The notes: generated by a model not told the origin, from the sequence alone. Positions 13,541-25,014 are shown, counted from the first letter of the stretch. The stretch is DNA of 64,000 bases from Sarcophilus harrisii (GCF_902635505.1 NC_045428.1:117261641-117325640), one strand, 5' to 3'. Numbers and translations: made by a program.

Positions 13541-13924
13541 GGATGTGATTAATGGGGAGGCAGTACAGGCAAAACGGCATCAGAATGGATGTTATGAGGA
13601 GGCACTTTTCAGATGGAAGGACTAAGCATTTTGCCACCAATTTACACAAGAATAATTTCTTTGAAAGACATGCAGCTTTTTTTGGGGGGGGGAGGGGAGG
13701 TTTCTAAATTTCAAATGTTTTCACATCTGTGGTACAAAATGTTTTCCATGCTATCACTTGAAAGCAAAGCATTCCAATCATGCACCTTTTTGAAAACACC
13801 AATGGATCTGAAGTTTCGGTTTCAGAAATCAATGTGGTTTTTTGCTTTATCTATCATATAAAACTTTAAGTTCAGAAAAACTACTCATCAACAATAACAA
13901 GAGAAATTCAGGTTTTCCTATGAC

Positions 13925-14290
13925 TATAAATTTTAGAGGTAGAAAGGAATTTAGAGATTCAGTCCAACACTCCCACTTTACAAATAAGGAAAGATAACAA
14001 AAAGATTAAATGACTTAATCTAAGAAGTAACTCAGTGGTAGAAAAGAGATCAGTCAAACTTTCAGCTCCTTACATTCCCGGTATATAGACCACAGTAGTA
14101 ATAATCCAAGGAAAAGAGTACTGGATTTAAAGTCAGAGGACTGAGGTTCAGATTTTGACTCACTTCCTATCAATATGACTCTGTGCAAATTACAAACTCT
14201 CTGGATTTCAAATGGAGGTTGAACTAGTTGATCTCAAAAGTCCCTTTTAGTTCTAAATCTATAACCCTATCACTGAAGCATAAGGAAAAA
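13925..14290. repeat. two MIR-class SINE copies
   Basis: 13930-14080 reads as reverse MIR (tttacaaataaggaaag...taactcagtggtag). 14095-14290 reads as plus MIR (gagtactggatttaaagtcagagga...ttctaaatctataaccct). 13541-13924 to the left holds nothing recognised apart from a G-run near 13684. Confidence 0.7.
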
Positions 14291-14784
14291 TTTATAAGCA
14301 TTTTGAATATCCTTGCTGAGTAACAATTCCAAAACAATATCATTTCTTAACTATGGTATCATGCAGATACTTCCTGAGCTTTGTTTAAAATTCATTGGCA
14401 GTTATTTCTGTCTAACTTTCCAACTCCATATCTTTGCTCAAATGACATCAGTTAGTGAGATGATTCAATAACATCTATTTTCTATCTCCAAGGCAAAGAA
14501 TTTAGAATAATTTGCATCAATTGTTCTAGAGGAGCCCAATTAATCTCTGCTTGTGCCACCATCTAAGGAAAGTTCTGTCTAGTGTCTAATATGTTGATAG
14601 CTTCATAGATTTCTATTTTGATCAAGCTTCTTTTTGAATCTCAAATTCTTAAGTAAATTATTTTGTTCTATCTTCTCATATCATCAACTATATCACAAAT
14701 CCTCCAAATTATTGCATATTCTTTTGAATTACCTTATTTAAGTTTCTTTGTTTTGTCAAGCTTACTTGTAATTTTGAATACCAA

Positions 14785-14895
14785 TTTATTTAGATGACAT
14801 GAGATTCTGGGACAGTCTAACACATGAATAAAGTATTATCTTATCTACAAAAATGACCAAGAAATTATATCTTCCTTTAACAAATAGCATTTAAT
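14785..14895 (-). terminator. COMMD6: candidate COMMD6 polyadenylation signals
   Basis: On the minus strand, ATTAAA lies at 14895-14890, about 83 nt after the stop, and AATAAA at 14790-14785, about 188 nt after the stop. Either could end a short 3' UTR. RNA data would be needed to choose between them. Confidence 0.45.
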
Positions 14896-14977
14896 CATTA
14901 TGCAATTGTATTTACATCAAATGACACACATCATCTTACAAAAGTTATGGGGAACTGACAACAAAGGGATGCTGTTC

Positions 14978-15028
14978 TTACACAGTTTCAATAACAGCAG
15001 CCATTTCTTTGAACTGCTTGAAGAAGTA
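14978..15028 (-). CDS. COMMD6: COMMD6 terminal coding exon 4
   Basis: The acceptor TTTTTTTTCCTTCCAG leads into [16 protein letters not shown] and a TAA stop. The human end from memory is NFYRQFKEIAAVIETV. The exon completes the C-terminal helix of the COMM domain, and the 3' UTR continues toward lower coordinates. Confidence 0.94.
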   Translation of the reverse strand, partial: YFFKQFKEMAAVIETV

Positions 15029-18000
15029 CTGGAAGGAAAAAAAAAAGAAAATAATGTTCAATTTGAATTCATATTTAAGTTGTTTTGTCAAATTTAACTG
15101 GAGTTTATTAATATGTCAAGCTTCAATATGGATTTAAATTTACATAACAATACATCATTAAGCCAAATCTGAAATTTAGGTAGGGATTTCTGCTAGTCTA
15201 ATTTGATAACGTTAAAATTACATTTTCTGACAGATTTAACCTAAACTTTAACTTAAGAATATACAAAAGCATAGCCTATTATCTTAATCCAAGGATTAGT
15301 CTTTTTGTAAAGAGTCAATATTACTAAAAATGTATTCTTGATCAGGATGTTTTGTTTTGAAATAGGACTCTAAGATAAATCTATACTACTAAAAACATGG
15401 TTTATAAAAAGTAATTAAAGTGACATTGGAAAGTATGTGAAAATTTGTTCTTGAAAACAAATCTTTGGAATCATTTTTCTTAGTTTCATTTGTAATACTT
15501 CAGCGACTTCAGTTGTTTTGCTCAGAATTACTTATACATTTACAAAAACATATACAACGTCAGCAAATGTTGCTGGAATATGATCTTTGCATTTGCCAAG
15601 TGGAGTTTTAGAAATTAAATCTTAAAAACCAGTGGTAAATAAAAAATAAAGCCATCCAAACAGTTGAATGTTGATGGAAAGTGGTTTCAAACATTCTGAA
15701 AGCATATCCTCAGATTCATAGCGTTCATACAAGTATTTAATAAAAAACCACTCAGATTTTGATGCTTGGAATTGGCACAAGCTCTATCAGAAAAATGTTA
15801 AGTCAGTACAATTTGAGACTAAGTTGAATTCTGCTTAGATTTCCTGCAGAAAGTCTGGGAGGAAAGTCAATCTTTGGTGTATCTACCCCATACAAAAAAA
15901 TGAACATTGGTTAAAAATATCCATAAAAGATCAAAGCGTTTCAAATTTTAGTCAGACGTCAAAGTTCAATTAAGACTTCTTTCACACAGGACATCGTTGT
16001 AAATATATTTTGTCAAATCCCTAGTTAAAAATATTTTGGAGATTCTGTATATTAATATATTAAATATATTTCAATGAATATTTTAAAATAATAAACATTT
16101 ATATATATTTTAAAATCAGAATACTTCCTTTTTAATGAAAAAAAATCCTATGCTTTTTAAAGGCAACAACATCCTAGAAGAAAACTCAAATTCAAAATAA
16201 TTTAGTGACAAACCTGAAATTGTGGAATTGTCATTTCAAAGGACTTGTTTGTAATCTGGCCTGATTGATCTGCCACTTTAAGTGTCACTGCAACATAAGG
16301 AGACTTAAGAGATTTGCAACTGTCTGAACTCACTGCCATACCCATTTTCCATTGAAGATCTAGAAGCTGTAACAAAAACAAGTACATAGCATTAACAAGA
16401 CTGTTTTGAAAGCTGCTTAATTCTATTTCTCCCACAACAACTTTTTTTATTTCAACTCAAAATTTATAAAGATAATAGAGAAAAATTAGCCAATGAATAA
16501 ATTTGAAACTTACACAAACATTTATACTCAAGAACAATTCTCCTTTTTTGATCTAGGAAAAAATTTTAATTCATTTATACGCCCCCAAATAATTAGGAAT
16601 TAAATAGAATTAATAGGAAGTATAGAGGCTAGTTGGCCGATAATGATAAATGGTTGCTCTACAGGTTGTCCACCGATTCAGGTAAGTGTGATTAGATTAG
16701 CAGTAAGGATTCAGAATAGGGTTTGGGATACTGGATGGAATATCATGCTGTTGGTTGGCTGTGTGGAGTATGGGGATGATTAGGAGGATTAGGATGGATG
16801 CTAGTCCACCTATGCAAATAGGAAGTATCACTCTGGTTTGATGTGTGGGGGTGTGTTTAGTGGGTTTGCTGGTGAGAAGTTGTCTGGGTCTCCGAATAAG
16901 TCTGGTGAGAGTAGTATTAGGCCTAAGGTGTCCTTGATGGTGTAGTAGGGGTGAAAGGGGATTTTGTCTGAGTCTGGGTTGACTCCTGAGGGGTTGTTAG
17001 AACCTGCATAATTACTATTTTGAAGAACTAGTCATTATAAAATTTTTCCCTCTCTTTAATTTAATTAAAAAAGAATACTGTTCAACTCAAAGTAAAAATC
17101 TGGAGAGAGGTGATAAGAAACATAAGGAAGAATCATTGATTTTTTTTAGAGCTTGGTGATTACTTTGCCCAAAGCCTTCTTTTTACAGTTGAGGACACAG
17201 AGTTCCCCAGAAGAGAAGTTACATGAGTTAGTAGCAGAACTGGAATTCTCTGACAGCAATGTTGTCAAAAATCACATAAAGCAACAGACATATACACAAA
17301 AGCCTGTAAGTAGATGCATTAGTAATTGAGGTGGGAGATTACTTGAGCTCAAGGCGTTACAATGGGAAACAGAAGAGTTAGTTTTGGATTTCTCTTCATA
17401 GAGAAAGTCTCATTCTTTATCAAATTTTTATCAGTCATAGTTTGGCATTCCCTTAGTTTATAGTAGGCCAGGGTAAACTGTAGTTCTTTTTTCTGGGTAC
17501 ATGATAGACAAGCACTATTTCTGCATAAATGGAAGGAAAACTCCTTTTCTGGGAAGAAAGGTATGGGAGAATTCAGCCCAGCAGGTGTCCTTGCTTATCT
17601 CTGAGACAATCAGATAGTTAAAAGCTACTATATATGAGTTAAAACTACTTCTGAAGTCCTGGGTTCTATTCCAAATCTACTCATTGAGTTTTATGAGGAC
17701 TTGAGGAAAAAAAAAAAAAAAAGAACATTAGAGGTGTCATACTTGTTAGAATATAGGATCACTGTTATCCCCAAGTACCAAACTAAGATAGCATTTTATA
17801 TCTCATTATATATTCTTGTTACATATTGTAATAAAGTTATTTATTGCTGTCTTACCTCAATGACAGTATTCTAAGTTCTATAAGGTCTGGGACTGTTTGT
17901 CCCTGTGCAGCAATAGCACCTTGTACAATGTCTTGCACACAGAAAACAGATATTTACCAAATTTTTATTGCACAAACTGGCACCAAGAACTACCAGAGAT

Positions 18001-19308
18001 AGACTGTGACAGTTGCTGACAACAATGTTGACACCAAAAGTTTACGGATAGTCTCTTAAACATTCAATTCAATTATTATTTCATCTATTATGTTTATAGC
18101 ACTGGAGATAAAAAAAGATGGGACATATAGTCTGTACCCAATAAACTTATAAGAAAAAGGACAGTTTATTACAGTATGAAAGCTATCCAACAGACATTTA
18201 GATATAGCATTAGAAGTATTGGTAGAAGATAGAAAGTCATCTGAAGAGATGGTAATTGAAACAGGATAATTGAAAGGAATGGATGAGATCCCCAAAGAAG
18301 AAAATATAGAAAAAGGAGAACCCAGTTTAAGAGAGAACTTTAGACAATGCCCACTGCATTTCAGCAATAGGAGAACAATGAAGAGCTAGGAAAAGAAGAT
18401 AGTGAAGGAATAATCAGAAAAAAATTCTAAGAGTACAATATCATGGAAGACAAAGGATCTAACTTCCAGAGTTAAACACTACAGAATTATAGAAGATGAA
18501 AACACAAAAAGAGATTGTTGGATTTGATAATAAGGATGGTAATTTTCTTGTGAAAAGAGCAGTTTCTTTTATTAATTTATATCATATGGCTCTAGTTATA
18601 AAAGGGAGGGCTTTACAATTTGGGACTATCCCCAAAGGGCTAAAAACTGTATACTCTAATCCAGCAGTCTCATTCCTGGGTTAGTACCTCCAAAGAGATC
18701 ATAAAAGCAGGAAAAGGACCCACAGGTGCAAAAATGTTTGTAGTGGCTCTTTTTGTGGTGGCAACAAACTGGAAACTGAGTGGATACCCATCAGCTGGGG
18801 AATGCTGAATAAGTTATAGTATATAAATGTAATAGGATATTATTGTTCTATAAGAAATGATCAGCAGGATGATTTCAGAGAGGCCTAGAGAAATTTACAT
18901 GAACTGATGCTGAGTGAAGTGAGTAGAACTGGGAGAATGTTGTACATAGCAACGTTTCTGTGATAATCAACTATTACTGACTTAGCTCTTATTAGCAATA
19001 TAGTGATCCAAGACAATTCCAGCAGACTTGGGATAGAAAATGCCATCTGCATCCAGAGAAAGAATTTTGGAGACCAAATGCAGATTGAAGCATACTATTT
19101 TCACCTTTAAAAAAAATTGTCTGCTTTTTGTTTTTTGAAGTTTTTCCCTTTTATACAGATTTTTTCTTTCACAACATGACTAATGTGGAAATGTCTAAAA
19201 TTATTGCACACACACACACACACACACATATATATGCATAGATGTATATTTATGTATACATACATAAGATTTATCCAAACATACATAAGCATTTTTTTAG
19301 ACAATTTG

Positions 19309-19343
<35 letters not shown>

Positions 19344-22300
19344 ATTGTATGTATGTGTGAGCAAAGAGGAAGGAAAGGATGGGGAGAGAGAGGAATTTGG
19401 TTTTCATTTTTGAAGAAATGCTCTAATAGGGGGGCAGGGTAGCAATGAGAGGGACAGACTTATTGTTATTTGAAAATGACAATAATAAACTTTTTTTTTT
19501 AAGGTTAACTGCTCCCCCCCCCCCCCCCCCTCCACTCCATATAGGCACTCATTAAAGAATCATCCCAGTATTCTAAGTATTCAAATGTATGGCTCCTCCT
19601 GTAACTCTATATTGAAGAAGTGAGTTACTGTTTAAATCACATTTCTAAGCATGCTTAATTAAGCTTGATAAGCATGATAACATAAAATTATCCTATTTAC
19701 AATCAGAAGCTTTATAGATTAAAAAGAACAGTCTTTAGCCAACAAAACTTACCAACAAATTCTTCATACAGCAGTGAAAGGAGAAAAGAGAGCTTTACTG
19801 TGATATAACCGCACACATCCTATTTTCAGAAACACTAGCCCACCAAAGGAGCTCAATTATATCTAAAATTACTCTTAATGCAATTTTTGTTGGAAGTTGT
19901 GCTGAAAACAAACCCTAACCTATTTTAAAACAAATGACATCATACATTAATGTAATCAAATATTTCTATGCTATAAGAAATTATAAATAATCATAAATAA
20001 ATTATCCTGACATGAAAACTTAAGATTCTGCCCCTGGAAAAACTCTGGACTTTGACAGGTGAGCTTTTACCTTATCTTGCTGGGCCCTTGAGGCTGCTCT
20101 CAATCACTTCTCTACCTTCTACTCTCTCCTTTAAGAATCCATTTATGTCTTGCTTTCCTCCCTCATTAGAATGTGTCTTGAGGGCAGAGGCTCTAATTTT
20201 TCATTTGTTTGTATTCCTAGTTCCTAGCATATATCCAATATATACTCTATCAATCAATCTACTCTCTATATTCAGAAAATACAGAAATGAGAGATGACAT
20301 ATGGACTGATGCAAGAACCAGGAAAACAATAACCATAAAGACATGAGAGAAATAGTATGATGTACTTGAGCACTAAAGGGAAAAAAAATACTTCTAAAGT
20401 ACACCTCTGTATATAAGACAACATGTCCATAGTGAAAGAGAACTTTTACTAGGTTCTTCCTTATGTCTACTTTCTTCCCCTTCTCTAATGTACTCTGAAA
20501 AACTAGAAAAGATCATTAAAAAATACTCTTCATCTTCGTAGATTCATGTTTTTGCATTTGTTGAAAAGTGAGGAATCTATTCTAGAAATAGAAATAGTAA
20601 TTTTTTTTTGAAGTAGATACTCATATAGTTTTTTCTTTAGGCTCCCCTAATATTGGCTTGTGTGTAACCTGTATGGTACTTTTTACATAAAAAGATGGAC
20701 AAGAAGTAGGAAAATAATAGCAGCACTACACAAAGAATGAAGAAATCTGGGTTGCAGTTCTGATTTCATGAAGCATTACTGGGCACAGAAAATCCTACAC
20801 AGAACTGATCTCAAACCAGCCTTGGAAATCTATGTTCAAGTGATTTAGGAAGAAGTAGCCTTAGCAGGAGAATTTGAGGGCCCAAAGATGATGCACAAGC
20901 AGTTGGAAGATAGCACTGAAAGATTTGTAAAGGAGGTGGGTATTTTACTGTTGCTGTACAAAATCTGAAACTTCAAAAGCAAAAACATGTCTGCCATATA
21001 TATGTAACCTAAGTGCTATGTGGTTTTTTGAAGAATTTTAAAATATATTCATGATTCAACAACTGTAAAAAGAACAAATTTCCTTTAGCATTCAACTTGG
21101 AACTCTGGGAGTATTAACTATGCACAAAGAAAAAAGAACCATTTAATTAACAACCTTATCACATTACATGCTATCTAAAATTTTTATAATATTAAAAACA
21201 TAAGATATGAAAGTTTCAAATTTGTAAATGGAAAGGGGAGAATAAGCATTTATATAGCACCTACTATGTGCTAGACAATGTGCTAAGCACTTTGCAAATA
21301 TTATATTATTTGAGAAATACAATCAAGCAAAATATTGAGTTATATAACTAGGATTAGCTCTGATAACAATATTTTATAACTTGTGAAAATGGCTAGTGGC
21401 ATTCCAAGAAAGGGACTATCATTCTTGTAACAATATACTATCAATATTATCAAGCTCAAGATACCACTTTCTACAATAATTACAAAGAAATATAAACCAG
21501 TATTTGACAGATTGGAGCCATGGGTAAAAAGGCATTAGACTTTACTTCAAAAAACATATAGTATAGTCAGATTATTGTATTATTATATAAATGCTATTAT
21601 ATTATTATGTATTATATATACTATTATATTATCATATATATAACCATTATATTATATATACATATAGTATTATAATATTATTATAGTATTATAATAGAAA
21701 GAACATTGAATTTCAAGTTAGATGACCTGAGGTATGATAAAAATTATATCCCAAGTATGCAACCATAAGTAATTTCTTTCCCCTACGTCAGTTTTCTCCT
21801 TTCAAAAACAAAAATAATACTTATATTATACTAAACTCACAAGACTGTTGTGAGCAAAACACTTTGTAAACTTTATTTTTTTTTTCACTTTGTAAACTTT
21901 AAAGCATCACAGAAGTGGGAATTACTATTATAAAAAGGGCACAGTCAACTTTTCTACAATTAATATTTGCCTATGTAAGTAAACATGTTTGATAAAGGGA
22001 ACAGAGAAAGCTACTGCCTAAAGCTATTCTATTACCTAAAGAAAGTTTCATAGTGGGAATGAGTTCTGGGCTAAGAACCTGAAAACCCAATTCCTAATCA
22101 TGACTTTGCAATTAATGAAATAGGGGTAACAAATAGTCATCATTTGCCACAGACATTTGAATCTGCTACCATCTTTGGCAAACATTCTAGGAATGACTGG
22201 CTTTTGTAAGATTATGCAGCAAAATAAAAGATGTCATTTATTAGAAAAATAAAATCTGTAGCCTCTTCTAAAAGACCTATTCAGATGCTTTACAAAGTAG

Positions 22301-24215
22301 GTGTGAAAAAATGGAGAGTAGAATATTTATTAAATGTAAACCACAGGATGTTCTTCAAATATAGTAGAACAGATGGCCAATTTTCCTGGAATTCTTCCCA
22401 TGCTACAAGGCCCTCAAAACAGTTGAAGGGCAGCCCCAGGATCATCTTATCCAGTGCCTTAATTTTATAGATAACAAAACCAAAATTCAGAATTGAAGTA
22501 TTTATCCATGAGTAACACTAATAGTAATAAGAGCTAATATTCAAATGGCCTAGTCACTTCACAGTTAGTGCTTGTAGACAAACAGGCACAAACACGGACA
22601 CTGTAAGGAGTCTGGTGAATTCTAATATTTTCCTTGTCTTTCCTTCACACCTGCTTTCACAATGGAGTGCCTTTTTGTGAGTAGCCTCTGTAAATTTAGC
22701 CAAGTTGATTCCTTAAAAAACAGACATAATTTGCTACTAGGCCTACATCTGATGACTTCAGTTTGTCAAGTCCTGCCAGAACTCATGAATTTATTTTCAT
22801 ATGTAGCCTTCCAAGACAAAATGGTGTATGTCACCATGTAAGAAAGAAACTAAGCTGCATGGAATTCAGTCTTACTATAAGATGTGAGATAAGAACATCA
22901 AAGGCTTAAGGAAAATCACAGTCTTGGCTGTTCTGTTTCAAGTCTTGCTCTCATAAGAGTCTCATATTAATACGAAACAATAAAGGTACAGAAAAACAAA
23001 CAATTCTGCTGTGCTGACAGGAAACAAGAAAAACTATCAATAAATAAGAGAAATTCTGCTTAAAAACAAGGCAAGGCATGACAAGTTACTTTCCAGTATT
23101 ACATACTAGAAAAAGCTTGTAATAATTTCTTCCTGTATGAAAGGAGGCCGTTGAACTGGACAGTCTTCAAGATTTCTTCCATTGTATATCCTGTTAGTCT
23201 ATAATCTGTGCTAAGATCAAGACTCAAAACTCACTTAAAAAACCCCACCTGTGTGTGTTATTCCAAAATTTAAAAAATAAATAATGCCATGTGCAAGATT
23301 ATAACCACAAGGCAAGTAACTCCAAAACATTCCAGTACAAGGAAATAAAATTTGCAATACTTAAAGAATAGAGAGTTCAATTTTACTTCAGATTTTATAT
23401 TCTGCAACCCAATAGGTTATTAGATATAGCCCAACAGTATTTTTTTTTTTTTTATTTTACTTATATGCAGAGAAAACTGCAAAATCAAAAGCTGGAATTA
23501 AGATTGTCCATAGCCCAACAAACAGCATTAAAGGAAGCGTCATACACTAAACTAAGAGGGTTGGGAGAGGGCGTTTAATAATTCTCAATGAATTCTAAAT
23601 TAGGGGGTGGGTTCTGAATTGAAATGACAGAGTAACTACATATTAAGGCAGGTATCACCGAGGTCTCCCTTGGCAGTCAGTGGACAAGCGCGCTTTCGTG
23701 AGAGGCCCTGGGCCACGTTATTGGGATACAAATAAAGAAAAATGCACGTTCTACGGCGGGAGACAAGATGTCAAGAATTGTACACCTTCAAGGCACAGAA
23801 CAGATGGAAGAGAATGTCGGAAAGAGGGTTCTAACAAGTGGGTGGGAGAAGGGAAGTGGAGGGGGATCGGGCACGGCTAGGGCAAAGGCTCAGAGGCGGG
23901 AAACAGAGCGCATGGAGCGGCCCGCACAAGGACTTTACAGAGGGAGGTGGGAAGCCAGAGCAGGGCCTCAGCGTCTGAATCCAAGGGAACTGGGGGAAGA
24001 GGGGCGGAGACAAGGAGGGGCTGCGAGGCGAAGGATGGAAGTGGGCGGGGCCAGGAAGACACTCACCTGATTAGTCACCTGCAAAGGAAACAAGAAATAG
24101 TTTAGCGATAACCAGTCCGATGGCCGAGCCGGCCAGGCTCCCCCCAGGCCGCCATTCCCGGTCCGGTCCTCACCTCGGACCCGACCTCCTGCGGCGGCTG
24201 ACACAACCCCTCCAT
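14978..24215 (-). CDS. COMMD6: COMMD6, COMM domain-containing protein 6 (complete, 4 coding exons)
   Basis: The coding exons are 24215-24174, 24078-24067, 16366-16214 and 15028-14978. All junctions are phase 0 with GT/AG ends, giving 14+4+51+16 = 85 residues, the length I recall for human COMMD6. The protein is nearly all COMM domain: residues 19-69 hold the conserved tryptophan ([12 protein letters not shown]) and the strand [10 protein letters not shown], and the tail ends [17 protein letters not shown] proteins form a ring that, with CCDC22 and CCDC93, makes the CCC part of the Commander endosomal recycling complex; several also dampen NF-kB. The helical N-terminal (HN) domain of other COMMDs is absent. 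The start at 24215 sits in an optimal context (ACCATGG) and fits the human length; an in-frame AUG lies 12 codons upstream. The neighbour UCHL3 is divergent, as in human. Identity is firm; transcript ends are not visible. Confidence 0.96.
15029..16213 (-). other. COMMD6: COMMD6 intron 3
   Basis: A 1185-bp AT-rich intron with no recognised repeat or RNA gene. Confidence 0.85.
16214..16366 (-). CDS. COMMD6: COMMD6 coding exon 3 (COMM domain core)
   Basis: The exon is 153 bp and 51 codons, starting [17 protein letters not shown] and ending FEMTIPQFQ. The acceptor is ...TTTTTGTTACAG and the donor GTTTGT (weak but GT). It carries most of the COMM domain, including the invariant Trp and the Pro-Gln-Phe strand. 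Against human COMMD6 from memory, changes are conservative (for example QITNKSFEM for QVKTKCFEM). A cytochrome b NUMT lies about 250 bp upstream in the preceding intron. Confidence 0.96.
16617..17007 (-). pseudogene. MT-CYB: NUMT: nuclear copy of mitochondrial cytochrome b
   Basis: Read on the minus strand, the segment gives cytochrome b: [25 protein letters not shown], then [20 protein letters not shown] and HIKPEWYF, where Trp is encoded by TGA near 16828 (mitochondrial code), then a [21 protein letters not shown] stretch and sequence matching the C-terminal region. Two internal deletions of roughly 30-40 bp are apparent (after DTLGLILL, and after YFLFA), so it is not functional. It lies inside COMMD6 intron 2, about 250 bp from the COMM-domain exon, in the same strand sense as COMMD6. 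Confidence 0.93.
17165..17970 (+). repeat. MIR fragment and L2-type 3' end
   Basis: 17170-17265 shows ttttacagttgaggacacagag...agtagcagaactggaa (MIR). 17868-17970 shows taaggtctgggactgtttgtcc...aatgtcttgcacacag (L2 3' end). A poly-A run lies at 17705-17722. Confidence 0.6.
18055..18460 (-). repeat. L2 LINE fragment, antisense
   Basis: The terminal pattern (atagcactggagataaaaaaag...aataaacttataa) is followed by decayed antisense L2 ORF sequence. Confidence 0.5.
18585..19500 (+). repeat. older L1 3' end
   Basis: ORF2 C-terminus (ccagcagtctcattcctgggt...gtttgtagtggctctttttgtggtggc), then 3' UTR (gaaaatgccatctgcatccagagaaag; tttcacaacatgactaatgtgg). (CA)n at 19203-19229 and (GT)n at 19312-19340 sit in the 3' UTR; poly-C at 19514-19530 follows it. 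Confidence 0.85.
20050..20261 (+). repeat. L2 LINE 3' end
   Basis: ccttgaggctgctctcaatc...cattagaatgtgtcttgagggcagaggc...gtattcctagttcctagca is the L2 terminal sequence. Confidence 0.65.
21238..21945 (+). repeat. MIR/CORE-SINE copies around an AT-rich cryptic repeat
   Basis: 21238-21320 (gcatttatatagcacctactatgtgctagacaatgtgc) is a SINE head. 21575-21690 is almost pure A/T with tattata units. 21695-21945 is a MIR-like copy (agaacattgaatttcaagtt...tcagttttctcc). Confidence 0.65.
24067..24078 (-). CDS. COMMD6: COMMD6 coding exon 2, 12-nt microexon (VTNQ)
   Basis: GTGACTAATCAG lies between a pyrimidine-rich acceptor (TTTCCTTTGCAG) and a consensus donor (GTGAGT). It encodes Val-Thr-Asn-Gln, which joins exon 1 to LLDLQWKM exactly as in human COMMD6 (...DVTNQLVDFQWKL). 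It is too short for ORF finders. As a 12-nt phase-0 exon, skipping it would keep the frame. The divergent neighbour UCHL3 has a microexon encoding the same four residues. Confidence 0.94.
24174..24215 (-). CDS. COMMD6: COMMD6 coding exon 1
   Basis: It encodes [14 protein letters not shown] (14 codons) and ends in phase 0 at a GTGAGG donor. The following intron is only 95 bp (24173-24079). The exon is GC-rich, and the open frame continues upstream to another ATG at 24251. The human counterpart from memory is MEASSEPPLDAKSD, the same length with a similar acidic end. Confidence 0.93.
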
Positions 24216-24720
24216 GGTCAGTTCTAAGAGGCTCTGACAGTCCGCAGCCATTTCCGCTTTCGTCACGGCTCTGGACAGACCCAAGATGCAGGGGGAGTGC
24301 AACGTTCCGTGTCTAAAAGTTTTTCCTCTTTTTTTTTTCCCTCAGCAAAATCCCAGTGGAAAAAGAGTTATTATTCTTCCTATGTGAAAGAAAAACACTT
24401 AGGCGTTGTTCTTCCGGTAAAAGGAGAAAGAGGAAGTATTTTAATCAGGTCCCTCCTCCCTTTTCTTTATCCTTGACTACCGTACTTGAACTCGTCCTAC
24501 TCTGGGAAAAGAAAGCTGATCCTGCGCATGAGCAGCTACTTAAAGCGCTCTTGTGAAAAGACCCCTCCAAGCTTGGTCCCGCTGCTTCTGCCACCCTCCC
24601 CCCCCCATCCTCCCCTCCCACCCTCCCCCCACCTTCCCTCCCCACCCCCACCCCCGCGCTTAGCTGAAGTTGGCGGAGGGATGGTGCCCCAGACGCCCTT
24701 GCTCCTTTCCAAGGCTCAAT
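24216..24720 (-). promoter_or_regulatory. COMMD6: COMMD6 5' UTR and promoter region
   Basis: This GC-rich, CpG-containing stretch lies upstream of the COMMD6 start. Visible motifs are an ETS-type ACCGGAAG on the minus strand near 24412-24420, a near-consensus NRF1 site (TGCGCATGAGCA) at 24523-24534, and a very C-rich block at 24591-24656. There is no TATA box near the likely start, so a housekeeping CpG promoter is likely. The start site is not visible. Confidence 0.6.
24591..24656 (+). repeat. C-rich tract (G-rich on the COMMD6 coding strand)
   Basis: The stretch is almost pure C with scattered T and A, containing several C4-C10 runs. On the minus strand it has multiple G runs able to form a G-quadruplex, about 380 bp upstream of the COMMD6 start codon. 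Confidence 0.75.
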
Positions 24721-25014
24721 CTAGTTCCCCTGCGTAGTTCCCATAACGTTCTGAATCTACCGCTGGGAAAGAAGTAGTAACTTCATTGAAGTGAATTTCC
24801 TAAACTATTTACACTTTAGAGACCAGTTGCTTAGGTTCAGTGGGTGACCTTAGAGATCATCACTTAGACAAAGTCCATTTTTATGGCGAAAGGTAAATCA
24901 CTATCCCCAAAGTCTAACAAGTTGTATGTAACAAAGGGGAAGATTTCAACCTAGAAACGAGAACAAACAAAAGTTTTCGAGCTAACCTGTTCCATGTAGT
25001 TAAGACAAAACAAG

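Larger units (their letters stand above)
16367..24066 (-). other. COMMD6: COMMD6 intron 2 (7.7 kb)
   Basis: Holds the NUMT, MIR-class, L1 and L2 fragments listed separately. 17271-17860, 19541-20049, 20262-21237 and 21946-23640 hold nothing I can name. 23640-24066 is GC-rich and belongs to the promoter-proximal CpG region. Confidence 0.85.

Noticed and set aside
16617-17007. A possible functional cytochrome b or mitochondrial contamination
   Set aside because: Internal deletions and AT-rich nuclear flanks on both sides within a COMMD6 intron mark it as a NUMT.
22740-22830. C/D-box snoRNA candidate in COMMD6 intron 2 (tgatga near 22750)
   Set aside because: No D box (CTGA) or terminal stem at the expected distance.
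23680-24204. Several overlapping 60-100 codon frames on both strands near the COMMD6 start
   Set aside because: GC-rich promoter-proximal intron; none has a plausible start and splice context except the COMMD6 exons.
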